From positions 1 through 64,000 of the forward strand of contig NW_026570387.1 in NCBI RefSeq assembly GCF_019649055.1: DNA of 64,000 nucleotides, written 5' to 3'. Every line of letters starts with the position of its first letter. The first letter of the stretch is position 1. This stretch comes from Paramacrobiotus metropolitanus (taxonomy: Eukaryota; Tardigrada; Eutardigrada; Parachela; Macrobiotidae). The notes under the pieces were generated by a model. That model was given only the letters and a program-made list of their open reading frames with translations. It did not search any database and was not told the DNA's origin. Of this stretch, positions 53,159 through 64,000 are shown piece after piece. A program made the position numbers and the translations under genes.

Positions 53159-54143
53159 GGGAAGTGGCCCGGTACATGGTACCAAATTCGTGTACATGCA
53201 CAAAATTTTTCACTTTCGCGCACTCCCAAAACCTTTTTTCTCTTGTTTTATGACATTCTGTAGTTAAATGATTTGTATGCACAGGCCTGAAAACCGTTTG
53301 CGCGCGCAACATCCGGTTCGGGAGTTATAATCTGTAAGAAAATTCCCAAAAGTTTAAATGCTTTCCGGTAGCAAAAGTCTCATTATGGACCGATCTCCTT
53401 CAAATTTTGCATGTAAATGCACATGGCCATGAAGATCGTTTTTACACCGATCCAGACTTCCACGATTTTTTTCAAGTTTTAAAATGAATTTTAAAATTTT
53501 TGAAATTCATTTTAAAATTTGAAAAACATGCTAGAACAGTGGATCGGTGTAAAAACGTTCTTCGTGGTTATGTGCATTTACGTGCAAAATCTGAAAGAGA
53601 TCGGTCCATAATGAGACTTTTGATATGTAAGGTCACTCTTCAATAGTCAACCTTGTAATCCAGAGCGTGTTCTTCTGTAACCTTTATTCGTTTACAGCTC
53701 GCAACACACTGGCTTTTGCCGTAAAACATAAATCTCTTTTATACTCTTTTTATGACAGTTATCATCCACAGGATCTGTGGGAATATACTAGCGCCCATCA
53801 GATATCGGGCTAAGAACGGCGAACGTTCAGCGAACGTGCATGACACAGCATGCCCACAGACAACAGACTTTAAACTATCGGACATAGTTCATATAAACAT
53901 AAACTATCATGTTGCTGTGGCGTGACAGATACACCTGAATGCATTTAAACTTTTGGGAATTTTCTTACAGCCATAACTCGCGAACCGGATGTTGCGCGCG
54001 CAAACGGTTTTCAGGCCTGTGTATACAAATCATTTGACTACAGATTGTCATAAAACAAGAGAAAAAAAGGGTTTGGGAGTGCGCGAAAGAGAAAGATTTC
54101 GTGCATGTACACGAATCTGGTACCATGTACCGGGCCACTTCCC
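53159..54143. mobile_element. Fold-back DNA element with arms of about 210 bp and TTAA flanks
   Basis: The left arm begins GGGAAGTGGCCCGGTACATG at 53159. Its reverse complement ends at 54143, and the arms extend inward about 205-210 bp with few mismatches. TTAA stands on both sides (53155-53158 and 54144-54147), the target duplication used by piggyBac-type transposases, although the terminus does not begin with the common CCC. No ORF is long enough for a transposase, so it would move in trans. A second palindrome is nested inside. Confidence 0.65.
53372..53622. repeat. Nested palindrome of about 250 bp
   Basis: CAAAAGTCTCATTATGGACC at 53372 returns as reverse complement ending at 53622. The arms of about 115 nt meet in an AT-rich centre (TTTAAAATGAATTTTAAAA). 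It lies wholly inside the 53159-54143 element, so it may be a second fold-back inserted into the first or its internal core. Confidence 0.6.
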
Positions 54144-54380
54144 TTAACAATTGTAAGACGTCAGTGATATTTCTCCTCTAATTCATTGTGGATGTAACTA
54201 GAATACGCTCAGTCCAACTTAACTCTGAATAATTTTTCTACGTGTTCAGTGTAAAACTAAAGACACACACCGAAACTGACAATTTTTATTGCTGCTTCAA
54301 TACTAAAACTTTTTTATTGATAAATTTGAAGCTTCATACATTCACGGTAGGTCAACAACACTACTGTACACACTGCTGTA

Positions 54381-57251
54381 TTAAGACTGAAAAAAACAAC
54401 CAAATTCTCCATTAACAAATTTGTTTCTTCCTGGCAAAGTGCCCAAAACTGCTGCGGCGTTTCCCTTCATAATGGCTAAACTGATGCGCTGTTTAAGAAA
54501 GGCTGTGGATCTGCTCTCGCCTGTCTTTTCCCTAATCAGTCGTCCAAAGAAACTGACCACTTCCTTAGCAGCTTCTCCTAGGACTCCCATCGTCTCCACA
54601 GCAAACGGATAAAACCAGTACTGATCTCCCAGCAAGCGGTAGTTATATCGTTTTCGGTGTTCCGCTTGACGAGCTGCTGCTCCAGCCGCTTTGGCCGATC
54701 CTTTCAGGTATGACTGAGCTAAAGTGTCTGCACACGTGGCGTCCCATACCAGTTGCTTTCCTTCACGAACGGGAACCAACGTTGCACCATCGGGTCTTTT
54801 GCCGTTATCTCTCAGCATTCCTTTGGGCTCCAGTTCGCAAGGAATCCCTGCCGCGAAACAGCCACGTTCAAGGATGGAGTTAAGTTCCACATGCTGACTC
54901 CATCTTCCTTGGTTGTATAGGCATGCTAATCCGTGATGGCCATCCGGAGTTACTTTAAAGCCACACCCTCGGCATTCATGTTCCGCTACCACTGGCAAAC
55001 CAAAACGCAGGCCAATAGCAATTCTCACTTGGTCATCGTTCAGTACGGTCCCAAGTGAAGCCGCCGGTAAGGCGTGCACCCAGGCTGCAGATTCTTTTTC
55101 CGATGCTGCCAGCAGCAAAGCCATTTCCTTCTCGTTTCTGCTCCTAATGGCCTGCATGCGTACCCGGGAGTAATTCATTTCTACCACGGCCCAGTCCAAG
55201 CTCTTCTGGAATTTCCTGATTCCTTCCGCTGGCAGTTCGCATAGGTACCGATCGGTCCAAGCCTCCACAGCTTCCTGCAAACCTGACATGCGGTAGCCTG
55301 GGAGTATTTCCGAACAAACTTGCGATACCGAGGTAGCCGAAGCGATGAACGCCGACAATGCTAGCTCCTCTGCACGCCGTATGCCCAATCCTCCGCGGCC
55401 AACCGGAAGGCACATCTGCAACCACTGCGTATCGGTTACCGCTACGTTCACTATCGAGACGACAGTATTCCGCATTAGACCGTCAAATTCCCTCAGCAAA
55501 TCCGGGCATTCGTAGGTCTGACTTGTCCGTAATATGTACAGCAGCTTTGGGGCACTCAGGCAGTTACGCAGCAAATAAAGTGCCTGCTGGGATGGCAACA
55601 TTTTCAGCTTTTCCACTAGCCGGTTAATTTCATCAATTTTTGAACGAAGGAACGACGGGACCGCAAATATTGTTACCGGTGCACCCAATAGCGACAGCTT
55701 CTCACATTCCAGAATTTCGATATCTGGCCATTCCCAAACTAAACTATGTTTATCCGCTGCGCGCTGTTCTTCATCTCCACCAAAAAAGAAGGCTTCGCGC
55801 TTTCCATAGTTCAGTACCAGACCTAAAGCTAACCCTTCGATTTCGATTTTTTTTATGTCCGCCATCACGTCCGCTTTTGTTCCGGCAAGTGTTATGTCAT
55901 CTAGAAATCCTCCTTTGAATTCACTTTTAAGGCTTTTTAAAAGAGGAAGAATCGCGAGACAAAACAGCAATGGTCCGGCCGGATCTCCTTGTTGGACGCC
56001 CTATTCGGATCAAATTACTGTATCCTGACACACCAGATGGGAGACAGGCGAATAAGCCTGATAAAAATACGGTAAATACGTTGGGATTTTCGCTTGCACC
56101 GCCTCTAGCACGGCTTTCCGGCTGATCATGTTAAACGCGTTTTTAAAATCCAGCTTTACCATCACCCGCGATTCTTTGTGGTCTGCCTCCAGATAACTTC
56201 TTGCTGCGTGCACTATTGCTTCAGCTCCGCCTTTCGTCCCGTACCCCATCTGGACAGGTCGAAATTTCATACCCATCTCTTCCTGGCATCGCGCACTAAT
56301 GATTTTTGACGCCACTCGTCTCAACACTTCACCCACCGCTATGGGCCGGATTTCTCCAGAAGGCTTCTTCAAAGCCACTAAATTGGCACCGAACAGGAAG
56401 GGGCGCACTTCCTCTGGTACTTTTCCACCAATTACTATATCCATGAGGTTCGTTAAGGCCAGACACAGCTCACTTTCAACGGCATCGCGATGATTCAGCA
56501 TATCTTTCAAATGCTGAGGTTTCATTCCCATGAAACCACCTGCCGAACCAGCTGGCATGCTGAATACTGCCTCTAGTAGTTCGGTTGGAGTTACCCGTGG
56601 TACAGCTGCCGAGGGGTTGGGATTTGGCAACGTAGTATCGGCTGGTCTCGGTGGGTGTTTCTCCTTGAGTGCAGCTATAGTTTCCTCGTTGATCTCTGCC
56701 AATGATTCCTCGGAAGCTAGGAACTTTATGATATCTTTTGTCCTGCCATTCTGGAACATTTGCGCTACCCGTGTACGCAAACGCTGTTTATCGTCGCTCT
56801 TACCCGAACGCTTTGATGGTCGAGGTTTTGCCGTTTTAGCTGGGTTATTCGGTTCGAGTACGCCACTAGCTTCACTTTCCTCTATTAGCCGAAGGTTGCG
56901 CTTTATGGTACTGCTCAGGGAATCAGTGCGGAGAGCCTTTGATTCGGGCAATGACAATGCACTTCTGCAGAAAGTGAGCACGGCGCACCACGAGGCGGTG
57001 TCGTTCTTCTGAATGCAGCGTCGAACGCGCTTTAAAAACTCCTGCGTACATAGTTGCTTCGCTGCTTTGGGGATTCTGGAAGATATCTTCGGACGTGGCC
57101 CGTTCAGCAGTTCTTTCAAGCAACTAATGGGGGTTAATGCGGGAGCGCTCTGGGTATTCTGGGTCGCCGCGTGGTCCCTGGAGGTTTTGAAACGCATATC
57201 CAGAGATCCATCTTTCTTGCGCCTTAACTGCGGCTGTGTATCCGTGGCCAT
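54381..57251 (-). pseudogene. Non-LTR retrotransposon ORF with RT and restriction-like endonuclease; two nonsense codons
   Basis: One minus-strand frame of 957 codons, broken only by a TGA and a TAG at about 55999-56010, just before the RT GVQQGDP motif. RT motifs: VALKKPSGEIRPIAVGE, VMVKLDFKNAFNMI (motif A Asp), GVQQGDPAGPLLF and GGFLDDITLAG, where FLDD replaces the usual F/YADD. The C-terminal part has a zinc-like CRGCG...DGHHGLAC motif and KRPDG...LVWDATCADT, the PDG/D active site of REL endonucleases seen in early-branching, often site-specific non-LTR elements. No apurinic-type endonuclease is visible upstream. Minus-strand AATAAA words lie after the ORF near 54285. It is well preserved apart from the two stops. 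Confidence 0.85.
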
Positions 57252-57629
57252 GCTCGATCCCGAAAAACGAATAGCGGCAGTAATCGCTCGACAAATAATT
57301 ACGAAAGCACGGAGGACTTACGAGAAATCCACTGGTGTGTCGCTCGATGTCTGCGGGACAGCTGCCACCACACAGCCTCTGGAGAACTTCAGTCTACCAG
57401 ACTCAGGTCCCGCAGCCACCCTCCATATTGAACGGCGGGAAATTTGCCATTCAGGGGCAATAATATCAAATGAGCCCAATAACAATTAGATTGTAATCCC
57501 AATAACAATTAGATTCAATATGCGGTGCCTGTATCAAGCTTCAATGTCTGAAGCTTGAATATCATTCATCAGCCTATTTGCGGAGCAAGTACATTGCGTC
57601 AACCAGGCCTCTGTCGGTTTCTAGTGACC
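57252..57629. other. Junction between non-LTR element and copy C
   Basis: Contains the probable 5' UTR of the minus-strand element, a tandem CCCAATAACAATTAGATT repeat (57475-57512) and a perfect 10-bp inverted repeat, TCAAGCTTCA (57534-57543) with TGAAGCTTGA (57549-57558), 72 bp before the copy C ATG. Confidence 0.4.
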
Positions 57630-59826
57630 ATGATCCCAACATCACGGTACTATCGCCAGCTGTACTCGGGTGCGCGGGAGGTGAACTACGGGAACACGGT
57701 GCTGGTGCAGCGCGACAACGACCAGTGGTGGCTGGGATACGTTCAGGATATTGACGGCGATCGGTTCTTCATTGATTTCGATGCCAGCACCGTCCACGCC
57801 GAATGGATCTATTCCAGCCGCATCTGGCCGCATTCCTTCCTCGACTATGCTCCAGATGATGGCGTCTCCCTCTGGATGGCCGTGCGAGCCGCTGACGGCG
57901 AACCAATGGTATTCCGGCCAGCCACCATCATTGACCATGTACATAGAGCGTTCTACGTGGTCCGTCTAGAAGACCGTGAACCAAGCAGGTTCGTGCATAT
58001 CAGACAAGCGACGGAATTTCTGCCGGAGGAAGAATCCAGCCTGTGCGGCCGTGTTAGCGGACTCGTGTACCGGAAGTATGTCATTGATTTCGAGCAGGCA
58101 CATTTGCTGCGGGATGTGGTTCCTGCCTCGGTTTCTGGTGCGTACCCGTCGGTTAGTTTCGTGTGGTTGTGATGTGTGCACTGCCGGCTGCCAATCGAAG
58201 AGGATTGCTGGATGGGATCAGTCTGTCTCGGTTTGTCGTGTTTTCGTGCGAGTTGGCCTCAACAGCGTCCCGCTGATTTGCGCCGAGGTGCACGGTGCCG
58301 CAGCCGGGCGCTGCATGTTTTGGAACGAAGGTGCCCTGAGAGAAGCCTGCCAGGCTTATCTCGACGAGCAACAGTCTGTGCAGTTCGATAGTATGATCGT
58401 TAATAATTCCATCTTTCAGTTTGGTAAGCACTCGGCTCGTAATCGATGTTTAGCGTTCAACACCCGTAGTTGCAAGCGAACCGTATGACTGTTATTGCAG
58501 GCAGCCATGCTGAAGACTGGTGCATCAGTGACCTTTCGCATCCGGTCCTGGCGGGCATTCTGCTCTGTTTAGATGTTGTTACTCAGCTACGACTGAACCG
58601 GTACGTCAGTTGCAGTAACCGACTTTATTCATATTTTATCTTTTCCCTTAAACCTTAAACATAGACGATAATCGCGGATTGGAAGTGCGGCCCTATCGGC
58701 GTGTATTCCTACCGACTTCGGAGCATATTTACCATCATATTTAAGTGCTGCATTAGTACATCCGTCTCCTCTCTAAGTTTCCAAGAGCTATGGATGCTTT
58801 CAGCCTTGCTTACAGTAAATTTCTATTTCTTGCTGATCCTTGTCTTACTGGCCTTCAGTGTCACCGCGCTATGGAGTTTCCTTCTGCGGGACTACTCCGC
58901 TCACCAGCACGTTGTTCTTCATGTTCCGGCGCGAACTGCCGCCGATAGCGATTTCATAATTAAACTCGGCGAACTGGAATACCGACTCGTCACAATACTG
59001 GACCGTCATGTATCCGCGGCTACGCGAAAACTGGCCATTATTGAACACGGTTCAATTTGTGTTGGTCAGCATCAACGATCGCTTCTTTGGATAATCTGGA
59101 CCATAAACTGTGTGCTGTCGCACAAACGCATTCGCCTGCCCAGAGTAATCTCCAGAAACGGATGCGACGACGCGCTGAAAGAAGGAGGTCCGCTGCTAAA
59201 TCTCTACGGGCAGTGTGGAGCCGCGCGCTATCTGTGTTGATGACCGTCTGTGAAGAGCTGGTGCTACTCAACTATACCGTCTCCCATCCGACTTCCATCC
59301 AGCCTGTGGTAAGGTATCTCTTCTACAGCAGTAATTCTCCATGGCCGGGGAACCAGCCGTCGCACTCGAATGATACAGGGAACGCCCGCTAGAATGTGGT
59401 CATTCCGTTCTTGCGTTTCCACGGCACCGAGACCACCACGGTGCAGTGTCGACGCTTTCTAGCTGCCGTTAACGACAACTGTCCGGCCGTTAGTGAGAGC
59501 ACACCGGATAAGGTCAGGGCGCTGCATGGACGCTGGGTGCGGACGCTGGAGTATCCTGATCAGTGGATCGGCATCCGAAAATTTGTCAACCTGTAAGTAC
59601 ATGAATTTATGATGTGTGCAAACACAGAACCCCGTGGTTGGGCTGTAAGCGATGAAATGCAACGGAAACAGAGTGCCTTAACTTGTTCACTGTCGTTTGC
59701 AGGTTTTGCCCTTTCGGCGCTGGTATCACGGAAAATTGCTGGGATGCAGTGGATTTGAGGGAACTCGATGTGTCCACGTTGAATCGCTTGACTATACACA
59801 CCCTTATCGGATGGCACGAAGGCTAA
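57630..59826 (+). pseudogene. Host gene copy C: Tudor-like/F-box-like paralog, decayed
   Basis: Exons by homology: 57630-58423 (donor GTAAGC, phase 1), 58501-58600 (acceptor TTATTGCAG, donor GTACGT, phase 2), 58859-59592 (acceptor GCCTTCAG, donor GTAAGT) and 59703-59826 ending TAA. The N-terminal YGNTVLVQRDNDQWWLGY block is very close to copy B. Breaks: a frameshift near 58150 in exon 1 with some sequence missing, a frameshift near 59200 in exon 3, and an in-frame TAG at about 59391-59393. All splice sites remain good, so decay is probably recent, or some breaks are assembly errors. The F-box half LSHPVLAGILLCLDVV is conserved. Confidence 0.7.
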
Positions 59827-60547
59827 AGCAAGCTTTAGCTGGCAAATGCCGCGTCTGAAACAGGTTCATAGTTTGACTTGTAATAAATTTCCTGTTGCGG
59901 ACGTTCTGATGGTATTCCGGATTTCAGGATTAGCTGCTGTCTTTGGATTTCACAGCTTCTGTAACACTTTTTAGACTATTTCTTAGGTATGTTTGTAATG
60001 ACTGATACATGGCTTAAAGTTTTCCCTCCGGCAAATGCAGTGGTTGGTAACCTTTTTGTAGCACTGTACATTGTAATTAGAAATTCATGAATTGTTGGCG
60101 TGTGCTGCGTTGAGACAGTCGATAATCGAACCTTATTATTGTTATAAATGATAAGTCATCGGCAATAAGTCATCGGCCAACTCCCACGGCGGTCATAAAC
60201 GAGTTGTAGGGTGCCATTTAGGCCTCTGACAGGGGATGAACGGCTAGTTCACCCCTGTGCGCGAACAGAAACGGAAACTGAACTCCAACACACTTCGCAC
60301 CTTTAGCTCTCTCACATACTACACATCAAAGGCCACCGCAGCACCTTGCTGCGGGGCCAAAGGAAAAAGCATACAGCTCAGACGACGAAATCAAGCAACT
60401 AAAGAATCTACCAGATTGAAGATCTGGTAGATGGAGAAAACACCAGCAAAAGAAAGCAAAACAACCTAACAGCTACCCGACTGCGGGTGTACGGGGAGGC
60501 CACTCCCCCTCACAGGCCGTTTAACCGGATACACAGAACTAATTCAC
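59827..60547. other. Spacer with a cluster of strong hairpins (60229-60508)
   Basis: No protein-coding gene. Four stable stem-loops in 280 nt: ACAGGGG/CCCCTGT plus TGAAC/GTTCA (60229-60258); GGCC and CCGCAGC paired with GCTGCGG and GGCC (60331-60358); ATCTACCAGAT/ATCTGGTAGAT (60406-60432); GGGGAG/CTCCCC (60493-60508). It may be a structured RNA or a remnant of another repeat. I cannot match it to a known RNA family. Confidence 0.45.
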
Positions 60548-60904
60548 TCTAATGCTAGATCCAACTGTGATCCAGATACGGAGACAGAAACGGAATCTAT
60601 CCCGTGGAGTGAGCTATGCGATATGTATAGCGAACTACGCGGAATCGCGAAACGTCGCACCGCTAATAGCTGACTTTTAATAATATTGAAAGTCTGGAGA
60701 CCAGAAATCAACAAGTGATCGGCACAGCTCGATCGTAAATCGTAGAACCAATTCAACAGTGTGTAACACTGTGCAGCACGTGCTAAGCCGCGCCCACTAA
60801 CACAACTCAAGCTAGCCAATCAGAGCGAGACACGTCACAGACCGTAATCCGAAGGCGTAGCGCCTAGCGCCACGGGCGTGAACGCTAGTGAGCCTCGTCT
60901 CACA
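60548..60904 (-). repeat. 3' LTR of element 3
   Basis: On the minus strand it begins TGTGAGACGAGGCTC after CCCCCCAGAGGCA and ends GCATTAGA. Long blocks are identical to the element 1 LTR (8437-8782). Only one LTR is in view, so target duplication cannot be tested. Confidence 0.8.
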
Positions 60905-61159
60905 TGCCTCTGGGGGGATGCCGAGCTCCGTTGAGGCTGGACACACTCCCGAATCCACGAAAAGACGGTTGCCGGTGTCTGTGCGTGCTCAAAAACATCA
61001 AATTCTCTTATTCCATTTATCACATCAATTCCAAATGCACTATGTGAAAATAAAGAGATCTGTATCAAAATACTATTCCATATCAACTCTAATACAAAAA
61101 CAGATCAACAGTTATAAGATCAACAAAAGTATTAATCAAATGTAGACTAGGATCCTCCA

Positions 61160-61650
61160 TTTCTGACTCGTAAAGGTCACAGGTCCTGTCCACCGTTTCC
61201 CGCACTTTGGTCCATTCCGCTCGCTTGAGCAATTTTGCGCATCCGTAGTGCGACTTACATCACAATCCGCTTTGAGAATCAGGTGCGTATCAAGTACGAC
61301 TTAGAAATACTGCTTCATCTTTGGAATATGGTGCGTATCAAATGAGATCCGTTAAAGGTCATGGAGGGACGTCATGTAGACAAGCGTAATTCGCTTCCTC
61401 CCTGATAAAGGTCATCCTTTATTGAGATGATCCGTTGAGATGTGCGACTCGTTATGGGTTAATGGTCCCAAAAGGTCATGCGACTGGAATTCCGGTACGG
61501 TGACTCTCTTGGGCGGTAATGATCCCGAGGGTCATCCAACTTTTCTTCAAACTTCCATTAAAGGTCATGGAGGAACTTAGCCGATTTTTGCCGACTTTCA
61601 AGCATTTCTTCGCTTGCCTCCCTGGTAAAACTTTTAAGTTGACCTTTCCG
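61160..61650 (-). promoter_or_regulatory. Element 3 3' UTR: AGGTCA cluster and branched hairpins
   Basis: Six or seven AGGTCA/TGACCT words in about 490 nt. Two branched structures match those of element 2: 61566-61624 (GGAGG/CCTCC outer, CAAGC/GCTTG inner) and 61358-61405 (AAGCG/CGCTT inner). At the position where element 2 reads TGATCTTT (51377), this copy reads TGACCTTT. Confidence 0.6.
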
Positions 61651-61685
61651 TCGCACATCCAACTCCAATATGCCTCGAGCGGCCA

Positions 61686-62190
61686 GAGTGCCGGCAGAGT
61701 TTACCGTAACATCTCCGATGGGGCCGGCTAACTACCGCATTAAATTTACCCCATGACGCTTCCACATTAATTCTTTTACTCTTGTTCGCCGCTTGTGGCC
61801 CAGCTTCGGTACGAGAGATCCGGCTTGGTTACCGCTATCTCTCTCGTTGATTTTCAACACTGAGTCGCTCGGAGAGATTGCCGGCAAAATTTACCGTAGC
61901 AACTCTAATGAGGCCGGCTGACTGCCGCATCAAATTTACCTCATTAATATTTCCACCTGTTGTCTTTCTCTTTTTCGCCGCTTGTGGCCCACTTTCGTAT
62001 TCAAGAGATCCGGCTTGATTACCGTAGTTTCTCTTGCAAATTTATAACACTGAATCGCTTCAGGAGGAGAGCCGGCTGATTGCCGTAGCAACTCCCTTGG
62101 GGCCGGCTTTATAGACCGAATCAATTTAAACCCCAATCGCTGCTCCACATGATTTCTTTATCCTTTTGCGGTTCTGTGCTATAAACGCTG
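61686..62190 (-). repeat. Tandem repeat of about 188 bp in the element 3 3' UTR, about 2.7 copies
   Basis: Units begin near 61686, 61871 and 62059. Each holds two GCCGGC-centred blocks, a CGCCGCTTGTGGCCCA word and an AGAGATCCGGCTTG...TCTCTC hairpin. Element 2 has only a short related stretch (51258-51345), so the array has expanded in element 3. Confidence 0.6.
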
Positions 62191-62323
62191 AAAACAACAA
62201 ATACACAAATGCAGTTAATGTTAATATGTCACGTCGCCTTTATACAACACCATTTCTCATTCTTGTGACGTACCGACAATTGCCGTAGACGCCCTTTTAA
62301 TAGTGTGATCCTAACGATCAACA

Positions 62324-64000
62324 CTATTCCATTTCATTTGAATCGTCCTCCTCGCCATCTCTTGGCGGGCGCTTCTTAGAACTTTCTGGTTGGTTACGGT
62401 CAGACGTTCGGTCAACTGGTTCTGTGGAATCAACTGCCATGACCTTTTCCGGGTCAACTTCTCGCTGACCGCGACCTTTCCCTTGGCGACTGCGTTTAAC
62501 CGCCTCTACCCGATGGCGTGCGTCATTTTCTTCCAATCGCAGTCTTCGATTGTCGGGGTCATCCGCTAGTCGACGCTGTACATCGGCGAGATTTTCCCGG
62601 AGCTGCTGGTTCCGTAGACCACGTCGTCCAAGCTGGTTAGGGGCGCGTTCTGGGCGCCGATCGCTTTTCTTCACAAGGAATTCGTCGATATACATTTCAA
62701 CTCCGTCGAAGGGGTCGACGTAGTCACTTCCCATGGTGTCTTTGATCTTATTTACCCTCTCTTCTACCTGGGAGGCATGGCGTTGTGTAAGATTGCCTTT
62801 TTCCATTCGTATCTTGCACTTTTTTCAACGCCTTTCTTGCCGTATGGGCTATTCCAACATGTTCCATGGGTTCGCCCAATTTCGCCACGTGAGGTCGGAA
62901 GAGTAGTGGGATGTCGTCCTTCATGGTATTGGACACCAATTGGTTATGGGTCTTATAATGTGCCAATCTTGCAGCGAAAACCTTTTGCCCCATCCTTCTT
63001 GCGGCATGATCTTTAGGATCCACTTGTAACCCGATCGATGCTCTTGCTGCAAGCAACTTGAAGGCTGGATTCACGTATCGTAATACAAACTGAGCGACAT
63101 ATTCTTGTCGTTCGGGATAATCTCTGTAACAGAATTGTGTCATCCCGATTGGGTCAGTCGTGTCCAGTGGCACGTCCAACAAATTCAAATCCAATAGGCT
63201 ATGTAGTCCGTTTCGTCGGATAATGAGGTAACAATCCCTTGCTGAGTCGCGGGGAATGTATAATTGACGGAAAATCCCTTGTTCCACTCCCTCTTTAATT
63301 TCTTTCGCATAGCCCGAATCGAGTAAAAAATGACGCAGCTGATTCAAAATTGTGTGGATCTTATTCGCATCGGCCGAATCATCGTCAATTCCCATGTATC
63401 GGCAAATTTCCGTCTTTTGTTCGTCGGTGTCGCGCATTTCGTATATCATGTCGATTGTGTCGGGGTGTCGATTATTGAATCTGGAAGTCGTTCGCCGTCC
63501 GACTTCGCGACGTTCATCCGGTTCGCGCAGACTTTCTTGTTCGCGTCGTCTGCTCTGCGGCGGTTCAATACCCGTCGATGTGGATGGTTGGGGGTCACTG
63601 TCCAGGACCACATTTCTTCGGTGTACCACGTTATCTTGGGACGCTTCTGCGGCTGAACCGAGCCCTTCCATCATATCATCTTCTTGCGCCGCAGGCGCCT
63701 CTGCGACTGAGCCGGGCCCTTCCATCGTGTCATCTTCCTGTACCGCACTCACGATGGGATTCACTACATGGACTGTCGATTCCATCCGCTGATACTTCGG
63801 GGGTGAATCTTCCCGTTCTGCGCTCGATGACCTTTTGCTCGCGCCAGATTCGAAACCCGCATAATACCTGGCTCTTTCCTGCCATCGTTTATCCTGTGGG
63901 TCTGGCGTTCGATTTCGCGTGTGTTCGCGCCTTTTATCCCACGACCTCTCAGGTGTTGACATCCTAACATTACGGTTACGGAAGCCAACTTCCAACGGCA
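62324..64000 (-). pseudogene. Element 3 accessory ORF3, C-terminal part, one frameshift
   Basis: The frame is open from the window edge to about 62748 and continues in another frame from 62806 to the stop at 62324, so one shift lies near 62800. It aligns with element 2 ORF3: LLDLNLLDVPLDTTDPIG with LLDLSLLEVPLDTIDTTG, YVAQFVLRYVNPAF with YVAQFVLRNVNPAF, KRSRQGKGRG, and the EPVDRTSD.NQP end. The N-terminal zinc motif lies beyond the window. Conservation of the globular region and tail in three elements indicates purifying selection on ORF3. Confidence 0.8.

Larger units (their letters stand above)
60548..64000 (-). mobile_element. Element 3: minus-strand relative of elements 1 and 2, 3' part only
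   Basis: Reading leftward from the window end: ORF3 homolog (63995-62324), 3' UTR with tandem repeats and branched hairpins, then the 3' LTR (60904-60548). The LTR is close to that of element 1, and the 3' UTR carries AAAGGTCA motifs, so element 3 belongs with element 1 by motif type. The 5' part lies outside the window. Confidence 0.85.

Noticed and set aside
60229-60508. Hammerhead or HDV-like ribozyme
   Set aside because: I could not find a CTGATGA...GAAA core or an HDV-type nested pseudoknot on either strand.

Overview
The window is metazoan nuclear DNA with GT-AG introns and a high load of transposable elements. The three LTR elements carry a primer-binding site that matches the 3' end of animal initiator tRNA-Met. 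A tardigrade or other small invertebrate is possible, but I cannot name the host from sequence alone.

Host backbone. Three tandem + strand paralogs of one four-exon gene form the frame: copy A (1-1857, 5' end outside the window), copy B (exons 1-2 at 7200-8332, the rest scattered to 52754) and copy C (57630-59826, a pseudogene). Exon 1 carries a Tudor/Agenet-like segment, and the exon 2/exon 3 junction encodes an F-box-like motif. The intron phases (1, 2, 2) are the same in all three copies.

Retroelements. Copy B is split by two giant Ty3/gypsy-type LTR elements lying head to tail. Element 1 (8437-28446) has lost its 3' end to a deletion that also removed the start of B exon 3. Element 2 (28890-52385, about 23.5 kb) is complete, has nearly identical 361/363-bp LTRs, and sits inside B exon 3 with a candidate TACTA target duplication. 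A third, minus-strand relative (element 3, about 60548 to the window end) shows its 3' LTR, a long 3' UTR and part of its last ORF. Each full element reads: LTR, PBS, about 1.5 kb leader, coiled-coil gag with a CCHC knuckle and RGG tail, a -1 frameshift signal, pol (protease, RT, RNase H, integrase), then two large extra ORFs (about 1640-1830 and 980 aa) where an envelope gene might stand. Neither extra ORF has an envelope-like signal peptide or membrane segment.

The most unusual feature is a short DNA motif scattered through each whole element, coding and non-coding: AAAGGTCA (about 100 AGGTCA/TGACCT by eye count) in element 1 and also in element 3, but AGATCA/GATC in element 2. Homologous positions often keep the amino acids while the codons switch to each element's own word. 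On top of this lie conserved RNA hairpins with compensatory changes: the frameshift stem, two alternating hairpin families just after it, hairpins between the two accessory ORFs (one shows the motif in its loop), and multi-stem structures in the 3' UTR. I propose, as inference, a self-recognition system in which an element-encoded protein reads element-specific words.

Other repeats: a REL-endonuclease non-LTR element (54381-57251, minus) with two nonsense codons, a 5'-truncated relative (3927-5135), a tRNA-derived SINE-like unit (5152-5283), a 1.27-kb element with 32-bp TIRs (2053-3319), a fold-back repeat (3366-3578) and a TTAA-flanked fold-back element with a nested palindrome (53159-54143). 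The many 1-nt breaks in the ORFs may be real decay or uncorrected long-read indels.
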